NCBI RefSeq assembly: GCF_964340395.1
Contig: NC_135565.1
Location: 2,068,501 to 2,132,500, forward strand
Direction: 5' to 3'
Length of the DNA stretch: 64,000 nt
Source: Glandiceps talaboti
Taxonomy: Eukaryota; Hemichordata; Enteropneusta; Spengelidae
Shown here in pieces: positions 12,957 through 25,200 of the stretch. Position 1 is the first letter of the stretch; each line of letters starts with the position of its first letter. The position numbers and the translations under genes are program-made. The notes under the pieces were generated by a model. That model made no database searches, was not told where the DNA came from, and was given only the letters and a program-made list of their open reading frames with translations.

Positions 12957-15483
12957 AGTAATATTTTAAAAAAATATGAAAGAAACAGAGACAAGAACAA
13001 ATATATATGTACCACAGGCCAACGAAACTGACTGGTCCCTGACATGTGTTTGAAAATGTTTGTCATGGTTTGACAAGTGTCCTGGTTGGAGAGGTACGAG
13101 CAGGTTGAACAGTATACTCGAACTTGTGCATCATTTTCCTGCCAAGACATTTTTTTTCTAGCAGCAGTGGTCCATCTTTTTTTTTCCATCACCCACTCAT
13201 ATCCGGATTTTTTTTTCAATCAACTCCATTTGGCATCTTTTTCCCCAAAAATCTTCCAAGCCCCCCCCCCCCCCCCCCCAGGATATCAAATAGTCCACCC
13301 CTTAGTAGTATCCCCGTGCAGAGCACAGGTTTATGAGTGTTCAATATACATTGAACAGCGCCCGCACTCGTTGATAAAGATTATGTAAAATCTTCGCCTC
13401 TTGCTTGTTTAATAAAAGAGGTGAGATTTAGCCTTGTAAAAATAACAAATACAAATAATTGTGAAGTTAGATTTATCGATTCAGATATTTGGGATTTTTG
13501 TTGTCTTTCATTTAATATCTCTATCACTAAAACTTAAACAAGCCACTCCTCCATGCCAAGCCGTACAGGCTAAGAATAGTATTCTTTTTCTTCACTCTTC
13601 AGTAATACTTGTGGGGTTTGCAATTGGCCGCCGGGGTGAGAATTTTGGTTGGGGGGTGTGGGGTGTAGTATTTTATGAAATCGGTTTAGGGGAGGGTCAA
13701 ATGTTGCTATGACCAGTCTTCTATTATCTATTCTTTGCATTTCTTTTATGATTTTTTGGCATCCCACCACTGCCACCACTGCAATTGTTAGTTGTGATGT
13801 GATGTGATGTGATGTGATGTGATGTGATGTGATGTGAGGAGAGGGTTGGATCTTTAACTATTTATTTGTAGTATTTCGAAGGAATACACATTTTCTATTT
13901 CATGTTAACATTATTTTATTCAGATAAGTTTTCATTTTTGTTGAAACTTATGGTGATTTATAACGAGCGTTTCTTCCAATTTTTCAAGAAATTTAAATTG
14001 TCGAAAATAAACTCTACTTGCTCACGTGCACTTTTGACTGTTTGACTCTCATTGACATATGCAATAGTTTTACAAGACAGTATTATCATTGTACTACAAA
14101 CAACAAATCAACTCTCTTATCTGGAGGGGTCCCAGTTAATGTATATTCAGACATATAAATATATGAACGACCATACTATAGTTACTGGCCACATTTCACA
14201 CTTTATACTGTTCAAGAGTAAATGAATACAAAAGCAAATCTTCAGGTAGTTTTGCTTATCAGGCAAATACTGTTAGATCTTACATTAAAATGGCAAGTGC
14301 AAAATACTTATATAAAATGTAAAATTAGCTATTCTAACACCCCCCCCCCCCTCCTTCGCGCTCTCAAAAAAATGCATGCCCCCACCAGAAGTGAACTCAA
14401 GAAGTTTTATAGCCCTTACTCCCAATGCTAGACATATATCATTTCTCTGTGAAAGTAAACAGTACCCCCCCCCTCCCCTCGTCCATTCTGGAGATGCATA
14501 ATTGTATTGTACACTACATTAAAATACTACAGTGGAAAGATTTCTTTACAAATAGATGTGGGCTTTGTAGGCGAGGTCTCATATTAGGCTGTGACGTATA
14601 CTTGGGGAGATACTTTGTCAGCGGAGTTTCCCCTTTAATCTTGGTTTGGAGGAGACACAACAAATCAACATGATCGCTCGGGAGGGTGTGTACCCTGTGC
14701 AAATATTAATTCAAAATACTTATAAACTCACGCAATGCTGAAATTTAACTGTACGAAACTGGAACTATGAACCTAAAGATCGACGTAAAAACATCTATAA
14801 CTTTTTGTCAGTCATTATTGTAATTCCCTAATCTCAAGTTCACGTATTTTAGTTGTCATTCATATATATAGAACTTGCAGAAATATTTATATTCCAGAGC
14901 GATTCGATCGAGTTATTACTGTATGTATTTCTCTGTGTGTTATTATTATATATTTAGTATTAATTCAAGACATGACAAACAAGAACTTGACGGAACTTTT
15001 TGATATTCAATTGTTAATAGATACCAGAATTGTTGCCTCATGGCTTTGTTCAGAGTCATACGTGTACATACAATTGTTTGATACTCATAATGCCAGTAAT
15101 ACTATAGTATATTAGATACACTTATTTACAGTTAATTTATCTTATGAAGATTTATTTTAATACAGTAAATGTATCAAGGAAGTGGACACTAATGTAAAAA
15201 TTGTAAATATTTTCATTGGGCAGTTTCACAGGTACGTATTACAAAAGGAAAATCGAGGTTACCTCGGTAGTTTTTCACCAACGTGTTTAGCACACTATAC
15301 TAATACCCCTGCTACACTAGTACTGTCACTACTGAATATCTAGAATCAGTTATAAAATAAGACATCACGATTTCAACATTCTCAACTCCCCAATTAGTTC
15401 TACATTAATTTTCTATGTTATCTCTTTTACAGAGTATGAAGAAGAATTTCACAACGTTCGCGATTTTACATAAATTATACATA
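12957..15483. other. Intergenic stretch with poly-C/poly-G tracts
   Basis: No gene is supported. Notable items are poly-C runs at 13261-13279, 14340-14351 and 14465-14472, a G-rich stretch at 13620-13700, and a short GATGT pentanucleotide array (see separate entry). Confidence 0.5.
13792..13838 (+). repeat. (TGATG)n pentanucleotide microsatellite, about 9 copies
   Basis: A perfect TGATG tract within otherwise plain sequence. Confidence 0.93.
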
Positions 15484-16035
15484 TACATGTATTACCTAGT
15501 ACCACACTACTTACAGAACATATGTCATGTAAATGCTTGGCTGTTTCACAATCAATGATTCACTTATATTGCCCTTGGGGCAAAAGTGAACTTGAAGGTT
15601 TCGTAATGGTAATCTTCATAGATAGTTTATAAAAGAAGTTAATCTAAAATGTTCTACTCGTCACTATGAACTTGTCAGAAGGGATTAATACACTTTCTAT
15701 TTTGGACACTGCATGTTATTGACACTACAAATCACCACATCTCATTAGATTCCAGTTTCTATTATACACTAGGTATGACCACCTAAAGTTCCCTAACATA
15801 CCGGTGACTATATATATGCAATATTAATGCCCCTATACCAATGTTACGGGCCCATTTTTATGTAACATATGAAACTCATATTTACGTTAGCTTTTCTAAG
15901 CTTGGAAATATTACCTCAAATAAAAGCTATGAATAACCTAAATATTGCCTTAATAAAAAAACCAAAACCCTCCAGCTCTGCCAGGCGGAAAAAACCCCAA
16001 GGGCTCCCTCACCCTAGAGGTCACTCATGCATTTT
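15484..16035 (+). repeat. Dispersed repeat family A, copy 2
   Basis: Same orientation and order as 1965-2482, about 80-85% similar by eye, with small insertions (for example 15600-15715). The left part of the window is therefore built from repeated interspersed blocks. Confidence 0.75.
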
Positions 16036-16041
16036 AGAATA

Positions 16042-16365
16042 AAGTGATGGGGGGGGGGGGTCAACCTGTTTTTTGTTGTACAGATGGGGGGGGGGGGTTG
16101 TTAGTACCTTTTTGAAGGCCCGATCCACCAAACCCCCCTCCCCCGGCTGCAGAAACTGACTGGTGCCTAAAGTCAGAAGGAAACTTTAACAATTTCAGTC
16201 CTGAATTTCAGCAACAACTGATAAATTATAATTAAGTGATGGGGGGTGGGGGTAGTTGTTTCAGTCTTTGATTGGTTTTACAGTTGGTGGAGGGGGGGGG
16301 GTTCTAGTGACTTTTCGTTGGCCCGATGGAAAAATCCACCGGACCCCCCCCCCCCCCCCTTTCCA
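16042..16365 (+). repeat. Tandemly duplicated poly-G / poly-C block
   Basis: Two related blocks of about 115 bp (16042-16150 and 16234-16365) share the order AGTGATGGGGG, a T-rich middle with TACAGATGG/TACAGTTGG, a second G run, GGCCCGAT, CCACC, then a C run. Within each block the G and C runs could pair as a hairpin or the G runs form quadruplexes. Confidence 0.7.
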
Positions 16366-16490
16366 TCAATAACTTAATAAATGGTATTACTAATCACCTG
16401 TATCAAAGAGAATGCATAGCACAAACAACGCACCTCAACTTTGGAGAATAACATGAGTGAATTCAGTCTTGAAAAAGATATAGATTTGAA

Positions 16491-18380
16491 TATCACACAC
16501 AGTTCTCTTATCATCAAACTCATCACACACAGTTCTCATATCATCAAACTCATCACACAGTTCTCTTATCATCAAACTCATCACACACAGTTCTCATATC
16601 ATCAAACTCATCATACACAGATCCCCTATCATCAAACTCACCACACACAGTTCTCTTATCATCAAACTCACCACACACAGTTCTCATATCATAAAACTCA
16701 TCACACACAGTTCTCATATCATCAAACTCATCACACAGTTCTCATATCATCAAACTCATCACACACAGTTCTCATATCATCAAACTCATCACACAGTTCT
16801 CTTATCATCAAACTCATCACACACAGTTCTCATATCATCAAACTCATCACACACAGTTCTCTTATCATGAAACTCATCACACACAGATCTCTTATCATCA
16901 AACTCTTCACACACAGTTCTCTTATCATCAAACTCACCACACACAGTTCTCATATCATCAAACTCATCACACACAGTTCTCTTATCATCAAACTCATCAC
17001 ACACAGTTCTCATATCATCAAACTCATCACACAGTTCTCTTATCATCAAACTCACCACACACAGTTCTCTTATCATCAAACTCATCACACACAGTTCTCA
17101 TATCATCAAACTCATCACACAGTTCTCTTATCATCAAACTCATCACACAGTTCTCTTATCATCAAACTCACCACACACAGTTCTCATATCATCAAACTCA
17201 TCACACACAGTTCTCATATCATCAAACTCATCACACAGTTCTCTTATCATCAAACTCACCACACACAGTTCTCTTATCATCAAACTCATCACACACAGTT
17301 CTCATATCATAAAACTCATCACACACAGTTCTCTTATCATCAAACTCACACAGCGTTCTCTTATCATCAAACTCATCACACACAGTTCTCTTATCATCAA
17401 ACTCATCACACAGATCTCTTATCATCAAACTCTTCACACACAGTTCTCTTATCATCAAACTCATCACACAGATCTCTTATCATCAAACTCTTCACACACA
17501 GTTCTCTTATCATCAAACTCATCACACACAGTTCTCTTATCATCAAACTCATCACACACAGTTCTCATATCATCAAACTCATCTCACAAAGTTCTCTTAT
17601 CATGAAACTCATCACACACAGTTCTCTTATCATCAAACTCATCACACAGTTCTCATATCATCAAACTCATCACACACAGTTCTCATATCATCAAACTCAT
17701 CACACACAGTTCTCATATCATCAAACTCATCACACAGTTCTCATATCATCAAACTCATCACACAGAGTTCTCATATCATCAAACTCATCACACACAGTTC
17801 TCTTATCATCAAACTCATCACACACAGTTCTCTTATCATCAAACTCATCACACACAGTTCTCTTATCATCAAACTCATCACACTGATTTCTCTTATCATC
17901 AAACTCATCACACACAGTTCTCTTATCATCAAACTCATCACACTGATTTCTCTTATCATCAAACTCATCACACACAGTTCTCTTACCATTAAACTCATCA
18001 CACACAGTTCTATTATCATCAAACTCATCACACAGAGTTCTCTTATCATCAAACTCATCACACACAGTTCTCTTATCATCACACTCATCACACACAGTTC
18101 TCCTATCATCAAACTCATCACACACAGTTCTCTTATCATCAAACTCATCACACACAGTTCTCTTACCATTAAACTCATCACACACAGTTCTATTATCATC
18201 AAACTCACCACACACAGTTCTCTTATCATCAAACTCATCACACACAGTTCTCATATCATCAAACTCATCACACACAGTTCTCCTATCATCAAACTCTTCA
18301 CACACAGTTCTCATATCATCAAACTCATCACACACAGTTCTCATATCATCAAACTCTTCACACACAGTTCTCTTATCATC
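16491..18380 (+). repeat. 30-bp minisatellite, about 63 copies
   Basis: The unit is CAGTTCTCTTATCATCAAAC followed by TCATCACACA. Common variants are TCTCATATC, TCTCCTATC, CACCACACA and 28-bp units lacking one CA. Because 30 is a multiple of 3 and the unit lacks stops, long open frames of 10-residue repeats appear on both strands. The 2-bp deletions break them and the substitutions are mostly amino-acid changing, so I do not call a gene. Confidence 0.97.
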
Positions 18381-19223
18381 AATTGAGGCCAAAGGTCAAT
18401 GTCTCTAAAGAAAATTTGACACTTGAATGTCGTCTCTAGCTATGTATTAACGTTTTTTTTAGTTAATTGGTAAATTGTGAGTGTTCACTACAAATATGGC
18501 TGCCATTGAGTGAAAAGTGATATGAACACCAAAAATAATGCATATGTATGTGTATCTGGTTCTGTATTATCTATAGACATGATCTAAAGGACATTAGCCA
18601 CACATAATTACTACAAAGTGTCTGCAATATGTAAATAGCTTAATTTTGATGATCTGTCCTGTAGGTCAGTGTAAAGGTCAAGGGTTACTCCTACAAGAAG
18701 GCTTGTATATGATAATTACATGTTAATGGGGGTTTATAGTATATTTTATTGAAATGTTTAAGCTATAGAGTAATAGAGTGATTTCTTGGCTGCCATTCAT
18801 TCAAAATTACATAACACAAAATTAATGTTTGTGTCTACTTCCTTTCTTCAATATTACTTATATTATAAACAGGATTTAAAAGAAATCGGCAATATGTAAA
18901 TAAGACAATGTGTCTGTGATAGGCAGGATTTGGCTCCATTTTGAAAACTGACCCTGAAGCCAAGGCCAAGATCTCGTCTGTGTATTATAGTTTTTGAGTT
19001 ATGCAGCAAATATTGATTTTTAACTAAAACTATGACTGACATTTGGTCAAATTTGCATATATCTCAAAACAAAGTGACATGCATATGTACCACATGATCT
19101 GCCACCTATGTGTCAGGTATGAATGAAATAGGATATTGTATGACTGATAAATGTTGCATTATGGACGGATGGACGCAGCCCATTGTAATAGCACCCTAAA
19201 AGGAGAATTTACACAGCACTGGA
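18381..19223 (+). repeat. Probable interspersed repeat between two arrays
   Basis: No coding sequence is seen. The text contains TATGTAAATAG words repeated at about 200-bp spacing and ends ATGGACGGATGGACGC, a style typical of non-autonomous interspersed repeats in marine invertebrates. Family not identified. Confidence 0.35.
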
Positions 19224-22200
19224 AATTTAAATAGGAAATTGACTTGGGGCATAATTTGTTGGCCAATCAAAGTAATTCAAAAAGGAAAGTGACTTGGGGC
19301 ATAATTTGTTGGCCAATCAAAGTAATTCAAATAGGAAAGTGACTTGGGGCATAATTTGTTGGCCAATCAAAGTAATTCCAATAGGAAAGTGACTTGGGGC
19401 ATAATTTGTTGGCCAATCAAAGTAATTCCAATAGGAAAGTGACTTGGGGCATAATTTGTTGGCCAATCAAAGTAATTCAAATAGGAAAGTGACTTGGGGC
19501 ATAATTTGTTGGCCTATCAAAGTAATTCAAATAGGAAAGTGACTTGGGGCATAATTTGTTGGCCAATCAAAGTAATTCAAATAGGAAAGTGACTTGGGGC
19601 ATAACTTGTTGGCCAATCAAAGTAATTCAAATAGGAAAGTGACTTGGGGCATAATTTGTTGGCCAATCAAAGTAATTCAAATAGGAAAGTGACTTGGGGC
19701 ATAATTTGTTGGCCAATCAAAGTAATTCAAATAGGAAAGTGACTTGGGGCATAATTTGTTGGCCAATCAAAGTAATTCAAATAGGAAAGTGACTTGGGGC
19801 ATAACTTGTTGGCCAATCAAAGTAATTTAAATAGGAAAGTGACTTGGGGCATAATTTGTTGGCCAATCAAAGTAATTTAAATAGGAAAGTGACTTGGGGC
19901 ATAATTTGTTGGCCAATCAAAGTAATTTAAATAGGAAAGTGACTTGGGGCATAATTTGTTGGCCAATCAAAGTAATTCCAATAGGAAAGTGACTTGGGGC
20001 ATAATTTGTTGGCCAATCAAAGTAATTCAAATAGGAAAGTGACTTGGGGCATAATTTGTTGGCCAATCAAAGTAATTCCAATAGGAAAGTGACTTGGGGC
20101 ATAATTTGTTGGCCAATCAAAGTAATTCCAATAGGAAAGTGACTTGGGGCATAATTTGTTGGCCAATCAAAGTAATTCAAATAGGAAAGTGACTTGGGGC
20201 ATAATTTGTTGGCCAATCAAAGTAATTTAAATAGGAAAGTGACTTGGGGCATAATTTGTTGGCCAATCAAAGTAATTTAAATAGGAAAGTGACTTGGGGC
20301 ATAATTTGTTGGCCTATCAAAGTAATTCAAATAGGAAAGTGACTTGGGGCATAATTTGTTGGCCAATCAAAGTAATTCAAATAGGAAAGTGACTTGGGGC
20401 ATAACTTGTTGGCCAATCAAAGTAATTCCAATAGGAAAGTGACTTGGGGCATAATTTGTTGGCCAATCAAAGTAATTCAAATAGGAAAGTGACTTGGGGC
20501 ATAACTTGTTGGCCTATCAAAGTAATTCCAATAGGAAATTGACTTGGGGCATAATTTGTTGGCCAATCAAAGTAATTCAAATAGGAAAGTGACTTGGGGC
20601 ATAATTTGTTGGCCTATCAAAGTAATTCAAATAGGAAAGTGACTTGGGGCATAATTTGTTGGCCTATCAAAGTAATTCAAATAGGAAAGTGACTTGGGGC
20701 ATAATTTGTTGGCCTATCAAAGTAATTCAAATAGGAAAGTGACTTGGGGCATAATTTGTTGGCCAATCAAAGTAATTTAAACAGGAAAGTGACTTGGGGC
20801 ATAACTTGTTGGCCAATCAAAGTAATTCAAATAGGAAAGTGACTTGGGGCATAATTTGTTGGCCAATCAAAGTAATTTAAATAGGAAAGTGACTTGGGGC
20901 ATAATTTGTTGGCCTATCAAAGTAATTCAAATAGGAAAGTGACTTGGGGCATAATTTGTTGGCCAATCAAAGTAATTTAAATAGGAAAGTGACTTGGGGC
21001 ATAATTTGTTGGCCTATCAAAGTAATTCAAATAGGAAAGTGACTTGGGGCATAATTTGTTGGCCAATCAACGTAATTCAAATAGGAAAGTGACATGGGGC
21101 ATAATTTGTTGGCCTATCAAAGTAATTCAAATAGGAAAGTGACTTGGGGCATAATTTGTTGGCCAATCAAAGTAATTCAAATAGGAAAGTGACTTGGGGC
21201 ATAATTTGTTGGCCAATCAAAGTAATTCAAATAGGAAAGTGACTTGGGGCATAATTTGTTGGCCAATCAAAGTAATTCAAATAGGAAAGTGACTTGGGGC
21301 ATAATTTGTTGGCCAATCAAAGTAATTCAAATAGGAAAGTGACTTGGGGCATAATTTGTTGGCCAATCAAAGTAATTCAAATAGGAAAGTGACTTGGGGC
21401 ATAATTTGTTGGCCAATCAAAGTAATTCAAATAGGAAAGTGACTTGGGGCATAATTTGTTGGCCAATCAAAGTAATTCAAATAGGAAAGTGACTTGGGGC
21501 ATAATTTGTTGGCCAATCAAAGTAATTCAAATAGGAAAGTGACTTGGGGCATAATTTGTTGGCCAATCAAAGTAATTCAAATAGGAAAGTGACTTGGGGC
21601 ATAATTTGTTGGCCTATCAAAGTAATTCAAATAGGAAAGTGACTTGGGGCATAATTTGTTGGCCAATCAAAGTAATTCAAATAGGAAAGTGACTTGGGGC
21701 ATAATTTGTTGGCCAATCAAAGTAATTCAAATAGGAAAGTGACTTGGGGCATAATTTGTTGGCCAATCAAAGTAATTCAAATAGGAAAGTGACTTGGGGC
21801 ATAACTTGTTGGCCTATCAAAGTAATTCAAATAGGAAAGTGACTTGGGGCATAATTTGTTGGCCTATCAAAGTAATTCAAATAGGAAAGTGACTTGGGGC
21901 ATAATTTGTTGGCCAATCAAAGTAATTCAAATAGGAAAGTGACTTGGGGCATAATTTGTTGGCCAATCAAAGTAATTTAAATAGGAAAGTGACTTGGGGC
22001 ATAATTTGTTGGCCAATCAAAGTAATTCAAATAGGAAAGTGACTTGGGGCATAATTTGTTGGCCAATCAAAGTAATTCAAATAGGAAAGTGACTTGGGGC
22101 ATAATTTGTTGGCCAATCAAAGTAATTCAAATAGGAAAGTGACTTGGGGCATAATTTGTTGGCCAATCAAAGTAATTCAAATAGGAAAGTGACTTGGGGC

Positions 22201-25200
22201 ATAATTTGTTGGCCAATCAAAGTAATTCCAATAGGAAAGTGACTTGGGGCATAATTTGTTGGCCTATCAAAGTAATTCAAATAGGAAAGTGACTTGGGGC
22301 ATAATTTGTTGGCCTATCAAAGTAATTCAAATAGGAAAGTGACTTGGGGCATAATTTGTTGGCCAATCAAAGTAATTCAAATAGGAAAGTGACTTGGGGC
22401 ATAATTTGTTGGCCAATCAAAGTAATTTAAATAGGAAAGTGACTTGGGGCATAATTTGTTGGCCAATCAAAGTAATTCAAATAGGAAAGTGACTTGGGGC
22501 ATAATTTGTTGGCCAATCAAAGTAATTCAAATAGGAAAGTGACTTGGGGCATAATTTGTTGGCCAATCAAAGTAATTTAAATAGGAAAGTGACTTGGGGC
22601 ATAATTTGTTGGCCAATCAAAGTAATTTAAATAGGAAAGTGACTTGGGGCATAATTTGTTGGCCAATCAAAGTAATTCAAATAGGAAAGTGACTTGGGGC
22701 ATAATTTGTTGGCCAATCAAAGTAATTCAAATAGGAAAGTGACTTGGGGCATAATTTGTTGGCCAATCAAAGTAATTCAAATAGGAAAGTGACTTGGGGC
22801 ATAATTTGTTGGCCAATCAAAGTAATTCAAATAGGAAAGTGACTTGGGGCATAATTTGTTGGCCAATCAAAGTAATTTAAATAGGAAAGTGACTTGGGGC
22901 ATAATTTATTGGCCTATCAAAGTAATTCAAATAGGAAAGTGACTTGGGGCATAACTTGTTGGCCTATCAAAGTAATTCAAATAGGAAAGTGACTTGGGGC
23001 ATAATTTGTTGGCCAATCAAAGTAATTTAAATAGGAAAGTGACTTGGGGCATAATTTGTTGGCCTATCAAAGTAATTCAAATAGGAAAGTGACTTGGGGC
23101 ATAATTTGTTGGCCTATCAAAGTAATTCAAATAGGAAAGTGACTTGGGGCATAATTTGTTGGCCAATCAAAGTAATTTAAACAGGAAAGTGACTTGGGGC
23201 ATAACTTGTTGGCCAATCAAAGTAATTCAAATAGGAAAGTGACTTGGGGCATAATTTGTTGGCCAATCAAAGTAATTTAAATAGGAAAGTGACTTGGGGC
23301 ATAATTTGTTGGCCTATCAAAGTAATTCAAATAGGAAAGTGACTTGGGGCATAATTTGTTGGCCTATCAAAGTAATTCAAATAGGAAAGTGACTTGGGTC
23401 ATAATTTGTTGGCCAATCAACGTAATTCAAATAGGAAAGTGACATGGGGCATAATTTGTTGGCCTATCAAAGTAATTCAAATAGGAAAGTGACTTGGGGC
23501 ATAACTTGTTGGCCTATCAAAGTAATTCAAATAGGAAAGTGACTTGGGGCATAATTTGTTGGCCTATCAAAGTAATTCAAATAGGAAAGTGACTTGGGGC
23601 ATAATTTGTTGGCCAATCAAAGTAATTCAAATAGGAAAGTGACTTGGGGCATAATTTGTTGGCCAATCAAAGTAATTTAAATAGGAAAGTGACTTGGGGC
23701 ATAATTTGTTGGCCAATCAAAGTAATTTAAATAGGAAAGTGACTTGGGGCATAATTTGTTGGCCTATCAAAGTAATTCAAATAGGAAAGTGACTTGGGGC
23801 ATAATTTGTTGGCCTATCAAAGTAATTCAAATAGGAAAGTGACTTGGGGCATAATTTGTTGGCCAATCAAAGTAATTTAAACAGGAAAGTGACTTGGGGC
23901 ATAACTTGTTGGCCAATCAAAGTAATTCAAATAGGAAAGTGACTTGGGGCATAATTTGTTGGCCAATCAAAGTAATTTAAATAGGAAAGTGACTTGGGGC
24001 ATAATTTGTTGGCCTATCAAAGTAATTCAAATAGGAAAGTGACTTGGGGCATAATTTGTTGGCCTATCAAAGTAATTCAAATAGGAAAGTGACTTGGGTC
24101 ATAATTTGTTGGCCAATCAACGTAATTCAAATAGGAAAGTGACATGGGGCATAATTTGTTGGCCTATCAAAGTAATTCAAATAGGAAAGTGACTTGGGGC
24201 ATAACTTGTTGGCCTATCAAAGTAATTCAAATAGGAAAGTGACTTGGGGCATAATTTGTTGGCCTATCAAAGTAATTCAAATAGGAAAGTGACTTGGGGC
24301 ATAATTTGTTGGCCAATCAAAGTAATTCAAATAGGAAAGTGACTTGGGGCATAATTTGTTGGCCAATCAAAGTAATTTAAATAGGAAAGTGACTTGGGGC
24401 ATAATTTGTTGGCCAATCAAAGTAATTCAAATAGGAAAGTGACTTGGGGCATAATTTGTTGGCCAATCAAAGTAATTCAAATAGGAAAGTGACTTGGGGC
24501 ATAATTTGTTGGCCAATCAAAGTAATTTAAATAGGAAAGTGACTTGGGGCATAATTTGTTGGCCAATCAAAGTAATTCAAATAGGAAAGTGACTTGGGGC
24601 ATAATTTGTTGGCCAATCAAAGTAATTCAAATAGGAAAGTGACTTGGGGCATAATTTGTTGGCCAATCAAAGTAATTCAAATAGGAAAGTGACTTGGGGC
24701 ATAATTTGTTGGCCAATCAAAGTAATTCAAATAGGAAAGTGACTTGGGGCATAATTTGTTGGCCAATCAAAGTAATTCAAATAGGAAAGTGACTTGGGGC
24801 ATAATTTGTTGGCCAATCAAAGTAATTCAAATAGGAAAGTGACTTGGGGCATAATTTGTTGGCCTATCAAAGTAATTCAAATAGGAAAGTGACTTGGGGT
24901 ATAATTTGTTGGCCAATCAAAGTAATTCAAATAGGAAAGTGACTTGGGGCATAATTTGTTGGCCAATCAAAGTAATTCAAATAGGAAAGTGACTTGGGGC
25001 ATAATTTGTTGGCCAATCAAAGTAATTCAAATAGGAAAGTGACTTGGGGCATAACTTGTTGGCCTATCAAAGTAATTCAAATAGGAAAGTGACTTGGGGC
25101 ATAATTTGTTGGCCTATCAAAGTAATTCAAATAGGAAAGTGACTTGGGGCATAATTTGTTGGCCAATCAAAGTAATTCCAATAGGAAAGTGACTTGGGGC

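Noticed and set aside
13077-13712. Proline-rich frames across poly-C
   Set aside because: Created by the homopolymer run; flanks are not protein-like.
16441-17886. 481-codon plus-strand open frame of His/Ser-rich 10-residue repeats
   Set aside because: It is the 30-bp minisatellite read in a stop-free frame. Both strands are open, 2-bp unit deletions shift the frame, and variants mostly change amino acids.
17730-18392. 220-codon minus-strand frame of CDEFDDKRTV repeats
   Set aside because: Same array. The unit is attractive as a protein repeat, but substitutions (K to M, R or N; D to G) are not biased to silent sites and there is no start context, exon signal or unique flanking domain.
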